A DNA stretch of 64,000 nt from Anaeromyxobacter sp. Fw109-5 (GCF_000017505.1 NC_009675.1:2985001-3049000); one strand, 5' to 3'. Counted from the first letter of the stretch, positions 1 to 8,944 are shown. Notes: generated by a model not told the origin, from the letters alone. Program-made: numbers and translations.

Positions 1-561
1 CAGACGCGTGCGGTGGTGCTCCACCGCCTGCGGCGCGAGCTCGGCCACGCGGGCCGCCAGCGCCTCGATGGTGTCGAGGCGGCCGGACAGGTCGCGCGCG
101 AGCGCCGCGCCCTCGCGCGCGCGCATCTCCACGAGCGCGTCCAGCGCGGTCGAGAGCGCGGCCCGCAGCGCCTCGCGCCCGGCCTCCAGATCGACCTCCC
201 GCTCGTCGAGCCGGACGACGCCGTCGGCGGCGAGGATGTCCGCGAGGGTGGCGCCGCTCGCCAGGCCGAGCCGGGCCTGCAGCTCCGCGAACGCGCGCGC
301 GTACGCCTCGGCGAGCTGCACGTCCACGCGCGGGGCGAGCCCGCCCACCCCCGCGGCGCGGCGGATGGAGACGTCCACTCCACCGCGCGCGAGCCGCTCC
401 TTCACGAGCTTCGCGGCCTCGAGCTCGAGGGCCGCGTACTCGCGCGGCAGTCGGACCTTGACCTCGCAGAACTTGTGGTTGACGGAGCGGATCTCGGCGT
501 CCAGCTCCTCGCCCGCGGCGGCGCCGTGGCCGGCGCCGAAGCCAGTCATGCTGCGGATCAT
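1..561 (-). CDS. yicC: YicC/YloC family endoribonuclease (3' end outside window)
   Basis: The N-terminal 187 codons are in the window; the C-terminal part, with the DUF1732 catalytic region, lies beyond base 1. The protein opens MIRSMTGFG and carries EIRSVNHKFCEVKVRLP near residues 23-39. These are the hallmarks of the YicC N-terminal domain, a family shown to be RNA endonucleases in E. coli and Bacillus. Family members are about 290 residues, so roughly 100 are missing. The start could be ATG 561 or the internal ATG four codons later; the MTGFG motif fits either. It lies 56 nt downstream of the Trm112-like gene on the same strand and may be read through from the LPS operon. The family is certain; activity is inferred. 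Confidence 0.85.
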   Translation of the reverse strand, partial: MIRSMTGFGAGHGAAAGEELDAEIRSVNHKFCEVKVRLPREYAALELEAAKLVKERLARGGVDVSIRRAAGVGGLAPRVDVQLAEAYARAFAELQARLGLASGATLADILAADGVVRLDEREVDLEAGREALRAALSTALDALVEMRAREGAALARDLSGRLDTIEALAARVAELAPQAVEHHRTRL

Positions 562-617
562 CGCTCGACCCCGGGAGCACGCATGGGCGCGGACCGTAGC
601 GTCGCCCTGGGGGACCG

Positions 618-830
618 TCAAGGCGCGTCGCCGCCCTCGCCGGAGCTGCCGGCCGGGCGGACGCCGAGCGGTCGCGCCTCGTCGAGGAGCATCACCGGGA
701 TGTCGTCCTCGATGCGAAAGGCGAGCTGACACCGGTGACAGCGGATCTCGTGGACGTCCTCGCGGAACTCGAGGTCACCCTTGCAGCGCGGGCAGGCGAG
801 GATCTCCTTCAGCTCGGGCGCGAGCGCCAT
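618..830 (-). CDS. Trm112/YcaR-like small zinc-ribbon protein
   Basis: This 70-residue protein belongs to the Trm112/UPF0434 (YcaR) family. It has two Cys pairs, CPRC near residues 13-16 and CHRC near 31-34, expected to bind one zinc, followed by the family's IPVML segment. In E. coli the homologue ycaR lies in the lpxK-kdsB region, so a place at the end of a lipid A operon is usual for the family. Trm112 homologues elsewhere are activating partners of methyltransferases; the bacterial role is not settled. The start has a clear GGAGG eight or so bases upstream. It is 20 nt downstream of the glycosyltransferase gene, which implies co-transcription. Confidence 0.85.
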   Translation of the reverse strand: MALAPELKEILACPRCKGDLEFREDVHEIRCHRCQLAFRIEDDIPVMLLDEARPLGVRPAGSSGEGGDAP

Positions 831-850
831 GGACACCTCCGTCGCGGAGA

Positions 851-1984
851 TTACGCCGCGCGTCCGGCGGGCGGCAAGGAGAGGATCCGCGTCAGGAACG
901 CTGCGACGGCCTCGCCGCGCGCCGCCTCGGTGAAGGCGGTCTTCATCCGCTCGCGCGCCGCGCGGCCGAGGGCCCGCGCCCTCGCGGGCGCGCCCAGGAG
1001 CTCGACCAGGGCGTCCGCCAGCGCGGCGACGTCGCCCTCCGGCGCGAGGAGCCCGGTCGCGCCGTCGACGATCGCCTCGGCGGGAGCGCCGAACCGGTAG
1101 GCGACGCCGGGCCGCCCCGCGGCCATGCCCTCGAGGAGCGCGCGACAGGTGCCGTCGTTGCCCTCGGCGAGCAGCACGTTCACGTCGAACGTGCGGTAGG
1201 CCGCGGCGAGCGCGTCGCCGGTCCGGTAGCCGGCGAAGCCCACGTTGCGCTGCAGGCCGCGGTGCGCGACCCGCACGCGGATCGCCTCCTCGCCCTCGCC
1301 CCTGCCCACGATCACGAGCCGCGCCTCCGGCAGCCGGTCCGCGACCGTCCGGAAGGCGTCCACCAGCTCCTCGTGCCGCCGCCCGGGCTTGATGCGCGAG
1401 ACGATCCCCGCGACCGGGACGCCCGGCGCGATGCCGAGCTCCTCGCGCAGGTCGGGCCCCGCCGGCGCGAAGGCCGCGGCGTCCACCGCGCCGCGCGTCG
1501 CGAGGACGCGCGCCTCGGGCACGCCGGAGCGCTCGACGAGGGCGCGCGCGTGCGCCTCGCACACCGCCACGAGCCCGTCGGTCCGCCTGAACGCCGCGCC
1601 CTGCAGGCCGCCCCGCGCGAGGGCCCGGGCGGAGTGGACCGTCCGCACGACGCGCGCCCCTTCGCGATCGCGGAGCGCCAGGAGCGCGAGCACGTGATCG
1701 TGCGAGAAGTTCGCGTGCAGCACGTCCACCCCGCCGCGCGCCAGCGCCGCGAGCCGGCGCACGTCGCGCAGGTAGCGCACGGGGCCGGACTTCGTGGAGA
1801 GCGCGAGGTCGTCGCGGACCGTGAAGCCGTCGGCGCGGAGGCGCGCGACGAGGTTGCCCTCGCGGAGCGTCTCGACCGCGAGCTCCACCGCGTGCCCGCG
1901 CGCGGCGAGCTCCCGCGCGACCGACGCCATCGGCTCGGCCGGGCCGGTCCACCAGGCGGAGGAGAGGAGCTCGAGGACCCGCAC
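851..1984 (-). CDS. GT4-family glycosyltransferase, LPS core-type
   Basis: A 377-residue GT-B fold glycosyltransferase. The N-terminal half is the acceptor domain ([12 protein letters not shown] start, then a [19 protein letters not shown] helix typical of GT4). The C-terminal half is the nucleotide-sugar domain, with [20 protein letters not shown] near residue 190, a [10 protein letters not shown] segment, and [20 protein letters not shown], the usual EX7E-like donor-binding region. No transmembrane segment is seen, so it should work at the cytoplasmic face of the inner membrane. It begins with GTG, 13 nt after the rfaE2 stop. Its position inside the heptose/Kdo/lipid A operon points to LPS core assembly; the sugar and acceptor cannot be read from sequence. 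Confidence 0.8.
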   Translation of the reverse strand: MRVLELLSSAWWTGPAEPMASVARELAARGHAVELAVETLREGNLVARLRADGFTVRDDLALSTKSGPVRYLRDVRRLAALARGGVDVLHANFSHDHVLALLALRDREGARVVRTVHSARALARGGLQGAAFRRTDGLVAVCEAHARALVERSGVPEARVLATRGAVDAAAFAPAGPDLREELGIAPGVPVAGIVSRIKPGRRHEELVDAFRTVADRLPEARLVIVGRGEGEEAIRVRVAHRGLQRNVGFAGYRTGDALAAAYRTFDVNVLLAEGNDGTCRALLEGMAAGRPGVAYRFGAPAEAIVDGATGLLAPEGDVAALADALVELLGAPARARALGRAARERMKTAFTEAARGEAVAAFLTRILSLPPAGRAA

Positions 1985-1997
1985 GACACCCGGGCGC

Positions 1998-2480
1998 CTA
2001 GCGCCGCGTCGCCTCGAGCTTGCCGATGAGCTCGGTGGTGGAGTGGTCCTTCGGGTCCCCGGCGACCGCGACGCGCCCGCCGTAGGCGCGCACCTCGGCC
2101 GCCTCGGGGATGGTGTCGGGGGTGTAGTCCGTCCCCTTCACCTGCACGTCTGGGCGGAGCGCGCGGATCACGGGGACCACGTCCTTCGAGTCGAAGAGCA
2201 CCACGTGATCGACGCAGCCGAGCGCCTCGACGATCTCGGCGCGCTCCCCCTCGGGCACGATCGGCCGGCCGGGCCCCTTGTTGGCGCGCGTGGAGGCGTC
2301 GCTGTTGACGGCGACCACGAGCAGATCGGCCTCGGCCCGGGCGCCCTTCAGGTAGCGCAGGTGGCCGACGTGGAAGAGGTCGAACACGCCGTTCGCCAGC
2401 GCGATGGTGCGCCCCGCCGCGCTCGCGGCGGCGCGCACCCGGGGGAGCTCGGCGAGGGTCACGCGCTTCGGGGAGATCAC
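1998..2480 (-). CDS. rfaE2: D-glycero-beta-D-manno-heptose 1-phosphate adenylyltransferase
   Basis: This 160-residue nucleotidyltransferase makes ADP-heptose from heptose 1-phosphate and ATP for the LPS inner core. The cytidylyltransferase-like signature is complete: ANGVFDLFHVGHLRYLKGA near residues 29-47, with the HxGH nucleotide-binding motif. VKGTDYTPDTIPEA and a C-terminal STTELIGKL follow, as in the C-terminal half of E. coli HldE. Here the kinase and transferase are separate genes rather than one bifunctional HldE. The kinase gene is 7 nt upstream and ends just before this GTG start. The length matches stand-alone RfaE2/HldC enzymes. Assignment is strong. Confidence 0.93.
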   Translation of the reverse strand: MISPKRVTLAELPRVRAAASAAGRTIALANGVFDLFHVGHLRYLKGARAEADLLVVAVNSDASTRANKGPGRPIVPEGERAEIVEALGCVDHVVLFDSKDVVPVIRALRPDVQVKGTDYTPDTIPEAAEVRAYGGRVAVAGDPKDHSTTELIGKLEATRR

Positions 2481-2487
2481 GCGGGCC

Positions 2488-3498
2488 TCACGGGCGGAGG
2501 AGCTCGGCGGCGAGCTCCTCGCGGGAGACGGTGGCGGTGCCCGGCTTCTGCACGACGAGCGAGCCGGCCACGTTCGCGAGCCGCGCGGCGGTGACGGGGT
2601 CGCCGCCCGCCGCGAGCCCGGCGCTGAAGGTCGCCGCGACGGTGTCGCCGGCGCCGGTCACGTCCACCGCGTCCTGGCTGCCGTGCGCCGGGACGTGGAC
2701 GGGCGGGAGCCCCTTGCGAAAGACGGACATGCCGTTGCGGCCGCGCGTGACGAGCAGCACCTCGCAGTCGACGCGCCGCTGGAGCGTTCGCGCCGCGCGC
2801 TCGAGCGCGCCCGGCTCGCCGAGGGGCACGCCCGAGGCGGCCTCCAGCTCGACCTCGTTCGGCTTCACCATCGTGAGGCCGGTGTAGGAGCGCAGCTGGT
2901 AGCGCGAGTCGACGCAGACCGGCACGCCGCCACGCTTCAGCCGGCGGAGCGCCTCGATCGCGTCCGGGTGCACGGTCCCCGAGCCGTAGTCGCTCGCCAG
3001 CACGGCGCTCGCGCCCTTCCCGTGCCGCTCGAGCTCGCGGACGATCCGCCGCTGGATCACCGCCGGGAGCGGCTCGCGGGGCGCGCGGTCGAGGCGGATC
3101 ATCTGCTGGCGACGGGTGGAGCGGCCACCGGCCAGGATGCGCGTCTTCGCCTCCGTGGCGCGGCCGGGGACGCGGATCAGCCCCGAGACGTCGATGCCGC
3201 CCTCCTCCAGCTCCTCCAGGAGCGCCGCGCCGAGCCGGTCGTCGCCGACCACGCCGACCGCGCGGACCTTCACCCCCAGCGCGGCGAGGTTCTGCGCGGC
3301 GTTGCCGGCCCCGCCCGCCTTCAGCTCGGACGACTCCCAGCGCACGATGAGGACCGGCGCCTCGCGGCTGATCCGCTCCGTCTCGCCGTACACGTACTCG
3401 TCCGCCACGAAGTCGCCGACGACCACCACCTCCGTCCGCTCGAACGAAGGGAGCAGGCCGGCGAGCGACGGCAGCAGGTTCTCACGGGGGCGGCGCAC
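2488..3498 (-). CDS. rfaE1: D-glycero-beta-D-manno-heptose-7-phosphate kinase
   Basis: A 336-residue PfkB-family sugar kinase, equivalent to the N-terminal domain of HldE. It phosphorylates heptose 7-phosphate at C1 in ADP-heptose synthesis. The ribokinase-family signature DVTGAGDTVAATFSAGLAAG lies near residues 279-298 and includes the catalytic Asp of GAGD. The N-terminal AGGAGNAAQNLAALG motif is also present. DYGSGTVHPDAIEAL near the middle is a heptose-kinase-like segment. It starts at GTG, 9 nt downstream of the acyltransferase gene, and is followed by rfaE2 after 7 nt, so the two steps of the pathway are translated from one transcript. Confidence 0.93.
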   Translation of the reverse strand: MRRPRENLLPSLAGLLPSFERTEVVVVGDFVADEYVYGETERISREAPVLIVRWESSELKAGGAGNAAQNLAALGVKVRAVGVVGDDRLGAALLEELEEGGIDVSGLIRVPGRATEAKTRILAGGRSTRRQQMIRLDRAPREPLPAVIQRRIVRELERHGKGASAVLASDYGSGTVHPDAIEALRRLKRGGVPVCVDSRYQLRSYTGLTMVKPNEVELEAASGVPLGEPGALERAARTLQRRVDCEVLLVTRGRNGMSVFRKGLPPVHVPAHGSQDAVDVTGAGDTVAATFSAGLAAGGDPVTAARLANVAGSLVVQKPGTATVSREELAAELLRP

Positions 3499-3507
3499 GC
3501 GCGTTTC

Positions 3508-4428
3508 CTACCGCGCGCCGTCCGGGCGCGTCAATGCGGCGGCGGCCGCCGCCCCGCCCACCCCTGCCCCCTCGCCCTCCGGCCGCGTCTTCCACCGGCG
3601 GTGGAGCCAGTACCAGCGATCGGGGTGCAGCCGGATCCAGTGCTCCAGGCGGTCGTTCAGCGCCTGCATGAAGGCGAGCGCGTCGGCGTCGCGGTCGCCG
3701 GTGTCGGGCGGCGCGAGCGGACCCTCGATCACCACCTTGTGGCGCCCGTCCCCGAGCGGCACGGAGACGGTGAACACGACGGCCGCGCCCGTGCGCATCG
3801 CGAGCAGCGCGGGCGTCGCCGCGGTCGCCGCCGGCACGCCGAAGAAGGTGGGGAAGATGGCCCGGCGGCGAGGCTGGTTCTGGTCGATGACGTAGCCGAG
3901 CACGCGCCCCGCCTTGAGGGAGCGGATCGCCGCCGAGAGCGTGCTGCCCTTCGTGACCACCAGGTCCTCGACGCCGGCCCGCAGCCGCGCCTTGCGCCAG
4001 AGGTCGTTCGCGCCCGACTTGCCCATCTCGCGGCTGATCATGGTGATGGGCACGCCGCGCAGCGTGTGGGCGGCGGCGAGCACCTCGAAGTTCCCGAAGT
4101 GCGCGGTCGCGGCGATGACGCCCTTGCCGAGCGCCCGCGCCGCCTCGAAGTTCTCCCACCCGTCGTGCACGAAGATGCCCTCGAGCGCCTCGCGCGGCAG
4201 CGAGGGCACGCGGAAGAAGTCGGGGATCATCTGGCCGAAGTTGCGGTAGGTGCGGCGCGCGATGTCGCGGCGCTCGGCCTCGGTCTTCTCCGGGAAGGCG
4301 AGCCGCAGGTTGTCGAGCACGACGCGCCGGCGGATCCGGCTCTGCCAGGCGAGCCAGCCGAGGGCCGCGCCGAGCGCGGCGACGACGCGGGGCGGGAGGC
4401 GGGAGAGGATCCAGCCGAGGAGGCGCAT
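3508..4428 (-). CDS. lpxL: Lipid A biosynthesis (LpxL/HtrB-family) acyltransferase
   Basis: A 306-residue LpxL/LpxM-type late acyltransferase that would add a secondary acyl chain to lipid A at the inner membrane. The N-terminal segment around residues 8-30 is hydrophobic and probably membrane-associated. AATAHFGNFEVLAAA near residues 108-122 holds the HX4D/E catalytic pair (H and E). VIDQNQPRRRAIFPTFFGVP matches the family's conserved substrate-binding block. The ATG lies 4 nt after the lpxK stop. With only one such gene in the window, it cannot be told whether it acts as LpxL or LpxM, nor whether it needs Kdo on the acceptor. Confidence 0.88.
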   Translation of the reverse strand: MRLLGWILSRLPPRVVAALGAALGWLAWQSRIRRRVVLDNLRLAFPEKTEAERRDIARRTYRNFGQMIPDFFRVPSLPREALEGIFVHDGWENFEAARALGKGVIAATAHFGNFEVLAAAHTLRGVPITMISREMGKSGANDLWRKARLRAGVEDLVVTKGSTLSAAIRSLKAGRVLGYVIDQNQPRRRAIFPTFFGVPAATAATPALLAMRTGAAVVFTVSVPLGDGRHKVVIEGPLAPPDTGDRDADALAFMQALNDRLEHWIRLHPDRWYWLHRRWKTRPEGEGAGVGGAAAAAALTRPDGAR

Positions 4429-4432
4429 GCGG

Positions 4433-5548
4433 TCACCCTGCGCTGCGGGAGAGGACGTCGCCGCGCGCGAGCGCGGCGTCGAGGGACTGGGCGAGGTGGT
4501 CCTCGCCGCGGACGAGCTCGGCGTCGATGCGCACGGCGCACAGGCGCGGATCGGCGGCGCGCGCCGGCGCGAGGCGCACCGCGTCCTTCTCGGTCGTCAC
4601 CGCGCGCGCGCCCGCGGCCTCGGCGGCCCGCAGCGCCTCGTCGAGCTCGCGGTCGGTGAACCGGTGGTGATCCGGGAAGGCGCGCTCCCCGACCACCTCG
4701 GCGCCGAGATCCGCGAGGGTCCGCCGGAAGGCGCCCGGACGCGCCAGGCCGGAGAGGGCCAGCACGCGCGCCCCGCGCAGCGCCTCGCGCCCGAGGCTCC
4801 GCGCGAGGGTCCCGTCCACGACGTCCACGGGGGCGTGGCGCGACTCCACCGGAGCGCGCCCCGTCGCCTCGAGCGCCAGCGCCCGCAGCGCCTCGAGGGC
4901 CACCTCGTCGGCCTGATCCACCCGCGACAGCCAGACGAGCCCGGCACGCCGGAGCGCCGCCCGCGGCTCGCGGTTCGGGCCGCGCGGCAGCAGGTGCCCG
5001 TTGCCGAAGGGGTTCGCCGCGTCGAGGACCACGACGTCGAGGTCGCGCGCGAGCGCCCGGTGCTGGAAGCCGTCGTCGAGGACGAGCGCGTCGGCGCCGA
5101 GCGTCGTGACGGCGGTGGCCGCGAGCGCGGCGCGCCGGGGCCCGCACAGCACCGCCACGCCCGGGAGGCGGCGCGCGAGGAGCGCGGGCTCGTCGCCGGC
5201 CTCGCCCGCGCCGAGCAGCACGTGCGCCCCGTCGGAGACGACGCGGGCGTCGCGCCGGGAGGCGCCGTAGCCGCGCGAGAGCACCGCCACCCGGCGGCCG
5301 CGCGCGGCCAGCCGGGCCGACACCGCGATGGCCGCGGGCGTCTTCCCGGCGCCGCCGACCGCCACGTTGCCGATGGAGATCACCGGCACCCCCGCCCGCG
5401 CCTGCGCGAGGAGCCCGGAGTCGTAGAGGGCGCCGCGCGCGGCGGCGCCCGCGCGGAAGAGCCCCTCCGCGAGGAGGAGCGGCGCGAGCAGCACCGCCTC
5501 GCCCGGCGCGGCGCGGTGACCCCACCAGATCCGCTCCACGACGCTCAT
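4433..5548 (-). CDS. lpxK: Tetraacyldisaccharide 4'-kinase
   Basis: A 371-residue LpxK, the membrane-bound kinase that phosphorylates the 4' position of the lipid A disaccharide precursor. The P-loop is SIGNVAVGGAGKTPAAIAV near residues 56-74, which is characteristic of LpxK. The family motif LDDGFQHRALARDLD follows, and the C-terminal block FPDHHRFTDREL is also typical. An N-terminal hydrophobic helix (EAVLLAPLLLAEGLF) would anchor it in the inner membrane. The ATG overlaps the upstream glycosyltransferase stop in ATGA, indicating translational coupling. Length is slightly above the E. coli enzyme (328 residues). Confidence 0.93.
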   Translation of the reverse strand: MSVVERIWWGHRAAPGEAVLLAPLLLAEGLFRAGAAARGALYDSGLLAQARAGVPVISIGNVAVGGAGKTPAAIAVSARLAARGRRVAVLSRGYGASRRDARVVSDGAHVLLGAGEAGDEPALLARRLPGVAVLCGPRRAALAATAVTTLGADALVLDDGFQHRALARDLDVVVLDAANPFGNGHLLPRGPNREPRAALRRAGLVWLSRVDQADEVALEALRALALEATGRAPVESRHAPVDVVDGTLARSLGREALRGARVLALSGLARPGAFRRTLADLGAEVVGERAFPDHHRFTDRELDEALRAAEAAGARAVTTEKDAVRLAPARAADPRLCAVRIDAELVRGEDHLAQSLDAALARGDVLSRSAG

Positions 5549-6543
5549 CGTCCGAGCATCTCGCGGGAGGCGGCGAGCACCGCCTCCGGCGCGAGGTCGC
5601 GCAGGCAGCGGTGGTGGCCCTCGGGGCAGTAGTCGCCGCCGTGGTTCGAGCAGGGCGCGCACGAGAGCGCGAGGGAGAGCGACCGCCCGGGCGCGGGCGG
5701 CCCCCAGCGGGCCGCGGAGGTCGGACCGAAGAGCGTCAGCGCCGGCGTCCCCACCGCCGTCGCGAGGTGGACGGGGCCGGAGTCGCAGGCGACGAGCAGC
5801 CGGACGCGGGCGAGCGCCGCCGCCAGCGCGTCGAGCGGCAGGAAGGAGAGGTCCGCGGCCACCTGGCATCGCGCCGCGGCGCGGAACGCGGCGAACGCGT
5901 CGCGGTCCGGCGGCCCGCCGCAGAGGACGATGTGGTGGCCGTCGGCGGAGAGCGCGTCGGCGATCGCGGCGAACCGCTCCGCGGGCCAGCGCTTGGTCGC
6001 CCAGCGCGCGCCGGGAGCGATCGCGACGATCGAGCCGTCCACCCCGCCGAGCGCGTCGGCCGCGAGCGCGCGCGCCTGCGGCGACAGCGCGACCTTCGTG
6101 CGCCCCGGCTCCGTGATTCCGAAGGGCGCGAGCGCCTCGGCGTAGAGGTGCGTCTGGTGGGCGCGGACGAGCGGCGGATCCGCCCCGAACACCGAGCGCA
6201 GCGCCTGCGCCGCCGAGCGGCGGCGGAAGGCGGCGCGCATCGGAGCGGCCGCATGCGCGAGCAGGACGCTCTTCGCCTTGTGCTGCAGGTCGATGGCGAC
6301 GTCGAAGCGGCCGCGCAGCCGGGCGGCGAGCGCCCACGCGCCGTTCGCGCCGTCGCGCGCGAGCCGGTGGACCTGCGCGAGCTCCGGCAGGCCCTCGAGG
6401 AGCGGCGCGTAGAGCGGATCGGTGACCCACTCGACGCGCGCCCCGGGGAAGCGGCGGCGGAGCGGCTCGAGCACGCTCGTGGCGAGGACGACGTCGCCGA
6501 GCGCGCTGTACCGCACGACGAGGATGCTCGCGGGCTCCCTCAC
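5545..6543 (-). CDS. GT9 heptosyltransferase (WaaF/WaaC-like)
   Basis: A 332-residue GT9 enzyme expected to transfer heptose from ADP-heptose to the Kdo or heptose residue of LPS. It opens ILVVRYSALGDVVLATSVLE, the usual GT9 N-terminus. AIAPGARWATKRWPAERFA near residue 175 and CDSGPVHLATAVGTPALTLFGP near 255 are the ADP-heptose binding blocks. A C-terminal Cys-rich segment (CAPCSN...YCPEGHHRCL) is common in delta-type GT9 proteins. The chosen start is GTG 6543, which overlaps the waaA stop in GTGA; no ATG lies nearby. Whether it is heptosyltransferase I or II is not decided by sequence alone. Confidence 0.88.
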   Translation of the reverse strand: MREPASILVVRYSALGDVVLATSVLEPLRRRFPGARVEWVTDPLYAPLLEGLPELAQVHRLARDGANGAWALAARLRGRFDVAIDLQHKAKSVLLAHAAAPMRAAFRRRSAAQALRSVFGADPPLVRAHQTHLYAEALAPFGITEPGRTKVALSPQARALAADALGGVDGSIVAIAPGARWATKRWPAERFAAIADALSADGHHIVLCGGPPDRDAFAAFRAAARCQVAADLSFLPLDALAAALARVRLLVACDSGPVHLATAVGTPALTLFGPTSAARWGPPAPGRSLSLALSCAPCSNHGGDYCPEGHHRCLRDLAPEAVLAASREMLGR

Positions 6544-7823
6544 GCGACCGCCGCCTTGGCCCGGGGGAGGATCGACAGCATGTGCTCGACGTTGCGGGCG
6601 CTCGCGCCGCGGATGGAGGTCACCGACCCGCGCGCCAGCGTGCCGAGCTCGGCGAGCTGGTCCGGCCGGGAGATCAGCTCCTCGGCGACCTTGAGGAGCT
6701 GCTCCGGGGAGGCGACCTGGATCCCGCCGCGCCCCTGCAGCACCTGCACCGAGTCCTTGAAGTTCTCCATGTGCGGCCCGAACAGCACGGGCTTCCCCTG
6801 CGCCGCCGGCTCCAGCACGTTCTGCCCGCCCCGGGTGACGAAGCTCCCGCCCACGAACACCAGGGTGGCGAGCCGGTACGCGAGGGAGAGCTCTCCGATG
6901 GTGTCGAGGATCGTCACCTGCGCGTGCCCGGCGGCGGCGCCGCCGCTCCGCAGCCGCACCGAGAGGCCCGCCTCCGCCGCGAGCGCCATGATCTTCCCGG
7001 AGCGCTCGACGTAGCGCGGCGCGATCACGAGCTGCAGGAGCGGGTGGCGCTCGAGCAGCCCCTTGTACACGCCGAGCACGAGCTCCTCCTCGCCCTCGTG
7101 CGTGGAGCCCGCCATGAAGGTGGGGGCGGCCGGATCGAGCGCCATCTCCGCGCGCAGCGCCTGCTCCCTTCCCTCCGCGCCGTCGAGCACCAGCGCGTCG
7201 AACTTGGTGTTGCCGGTCACCCAGACGCGATCCGGCGCGGCGCCCAGCGCGAGGGCCCGCTCCGCCTCCTCGTCCGAGCGCATGAGGAAGCAGTCGATGC
7301 GGCGCAGCGGGTTGCGGATGGCGCGGAACATCGCCCGGTAGCGCGAGAGCTTCGCCGGGTTGAAGCGGCCGTTCGTGAGGGCGATCCGCACCCCGGCCTT
7401 GCGCGCGGCGCGGATGAGGTTCGGCCAGATCTCGGTGTACTCGAGGACGAGGAGGTCGGGGCGGAGCGCCGCGACCGCGCGGCGGGTCGCGCCGAACAGG
7501 TCGTACGGCGCGTAGAGCACCACGTCCGCCTCGGAGAGCTTCTTGCGCGCCATCTCGAGGCCGCTGTTGGTGATGGTCGTGACGATGATGCACGAGCCGG
7601 GCAGTCGCCGCTTCAGCTCGCGCATCATGGGCTGCAGCGAGAGGAGGTCGCCGGCGCTCGCGCCGTGCAGCCAGATGCGGGGGGCTCCCCGCCCCAGGTC
7701 GAGGCCGCGCCGGTAGAGCCCGAGGCGCTGGCCGATGCCGTGGCGCAGCTTCCGGTGCGTGAGCAGCACCGGCAGCGTGACGAGGAAGAGCGCGTAGCTC
7801 GCGATGACGTAGACGACGTGCAG
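6540..7823 (-). CDS. waaA: 3-deoxy-D-manno-octulosonic acid (Kdo) transferase
   Basis: About 427 residues, GT30 family; it adds Kdo from CMP-Kdo to lipid IVA. An N-terminal hydrophobic helix (VVYVIASYALFLVTLPVLLT) is followed by WLHGASAGDLLSLQPMM and EYTEIWPNLIRAARKAG. The last holds the family's acceptor-side Glu region. Later come FMAGSTHEGEEE and FVGGSFVTRGGQNVLEPAAQ, both diagnostic of WaaA. No ATG, GTG or TTG lies between the upstream stop (7849-7847) and the conserved N-terminal helix. The best start is CTG 7823, with GAGAGG 5-6 nt upstream; this start is an inference. The stop overlaps the next gene. Confidence 0.9.
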   Translation of the reverse strand: MHVVYVIASYALFLVTLPVLLTHRKLRHGIGQRLGLYRRGLDLGRGAPRIWLHGASAGDLLSLQPMMRELKRRLPGSCIIVTTITNSGLEMARKKLSEADVVLYAPYDLFGATRRAVAALRPDLLVLEYTEIWPNLIRAARKAGVRIALTNGRFNPAKLSRYRAMFRAIRNPLRRIDCFLMRSDEEAERALALGAAPDRVWVTGNTKFDALVLDGAEGREQALRAEMALDPAAPTFMAGSTHEGEEELVLGVYKGLLERHPLLQLVIAPRYVERSGKIMALAAEAGLSVRLRSGGAAAGHAQVTILDTIGELSLAYRLATLVFVGGSFVTRGGQNVLEPAAQGKPVLFGPHMENFKDSVQVLQGRGGIQVASPEQLLKVAEELISRPDQLAELGTLARGSVTSIRGASARNVEHMLSILPRAKAAVA

Positions 7824-7846
7824 GAGGACCTCTCGTCGGGCGCTAT

Positions 7847-8941
7847 TTACTCGATGCGCAGGGGGTTGGTGAAGATCCACGGACGGCCGTCGACGCGGGC
7901 CTCGACCCGGTAGTCGCCGGGCGGGCACGCGCCGTCGCAGCGGAACGCCGCGCCGTCGGCGCCCGGCGCGAGGTCGCCCGCCGGGCGGCCGTCGCGGAAG
8001 AGCGCGAGGCGGGCGCGGGGATCGGGGGGACCGCCCAGCGAGAGCGCGATCGTGCCGGCGTCGGCCCGGACGAGCCTCACGCGCGCGGCGGGCGCCACGC
8101 CGTCGAACACGCACGCGGCGCTGCCGTCGAGGAGCGCCGCCGTCACCGCGCGCGCGTCCGCCTCCGCGTCGCCGGTCCGCGCCGCGGGCACGCGCATGGA
8201 GAACGCCTCGAAGGCCGCGCGGTACCCCGGATAGCCGTGGGCGTCGGCCGAGCACAGCAGCACCCGCTCGTCGCCCGCCGCGCGCGCCGCCGCGTTCTCG
8301 GCGTCGAAGCGCGCGAGCTCGTCGGCGGGATCGTCGGACAGCGCCAGCACGGCGCGGGCCCCGTCCCACGGCAGCGACGCCACGGCGCGCACGAGCTTGC
8401 CCGCCTCCCGATCCGCGACGACGCGGGACCAGGAGGTGTCGTTGGAGACGATCTCGAACCCGCGCCACGGGCCCCTCCCCCACCCCGTGAACGGACGCCG
8501 CGGGTGGAAGGGGTGGGCGAGCACCGCCCGCCCGCCCAGGGCCGCGATCGTGCCGAGCGGGTCCCGCTCCCGCTCCTCGCGGCTGAGGGCGCGGGGGACG
8601 CCGAGCGCCACCACGTGCCCGAACGGCGTGGACACCTCGGTCGCGGGCACGACGAGGACGCCCTCGAGGTACTGCGGCCGCTCCGGCGCGCGGACGTTGT
8701 GGTCCGTGACGACGACGAAGTCGAGGCCCGCCTCCCGCGCCGCCGCGACGACCTCCGCGAGCGAGCCGCGGCCGTCGCTCGCGGTGGTGTGCACGTGGTA
8801 GGCGCCCCGCAGCCCGTCCCGCGCGGCGTCGACGTGGACCGCCGCGGCGCGCCGCAGGGCGCGCTCCCGCCAGGACGTCGCGGCGAGGACCCCGTAGGCG
8901 GCGATCAGGAGGACGACGGCGAGCGAGACGATCCGCTTCAC
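7847..8941 (-). CDS. Membrane-anchored PHP-domain metallophosphoesterase-like protein
   Basis: A 364-residue protein with an N-terminal hydrophobic segment (SLAVVLLIAAYGVLAAT, residues 5-21) that could be a signal anchor. A PHP domain follows: YHVHTTASDGRGS near residue 48 and VVVTDHNVRAPERP near 77, with AVLAHPFHPRRP and LCSADAHGYPG supplying further likely metal-ligand His/Asp residues. PHP proteins are metal-dependent phosphoesterases. The C-terminal 90 residues form a separate region, probably beta-rich. It lies 3 nt after msbA and before waaA, so it is in the lipid A operon. That suggests a periplasmic envelope role, but the substrate is unknown. Confidence 0.75.
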   Translation of the reverse strand: MKRIVSLAVVLLIAAYGVLAATSWRERALRRAAAVHVDAARDGLRGAYHVHTTASDGRGSLAEVVAAAREAGLDFVVVTDHNVRAPERPQYLEGVLVVPATEVSTPFGHVVALGVPRALSREERERDPLGTIAALGGRAVLAHPFHPRRPFTGWGRGPWRGFEIVSNDTSWSRVVADREAGKLVRAVASLPWDGARAVLALSDDPADELARFDAENAAARAAGDERVLLCSADAHGYPGYRAAFEAFSMRVPAARTGDAEADARAVTAALLDGSAACVFDGVAPAARVRLVRADAGTIALSLGGPPDPRARLALFRDGRPAGDLAPGADGAAFRCDGACPPGDYRVEARVDGRPWIFTNPLRIE

Positions 8942-8944
8942 GGG

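Noticed and set aside
8-2029. Long plus-strand open frame of 673 codons over yicC, Trm112, GT4
   Set aside because: It is antisense to four well-supported genes, is Arg/Ala-rich with no family motif, and reflects the high GC content that removes stop codons in other frames.
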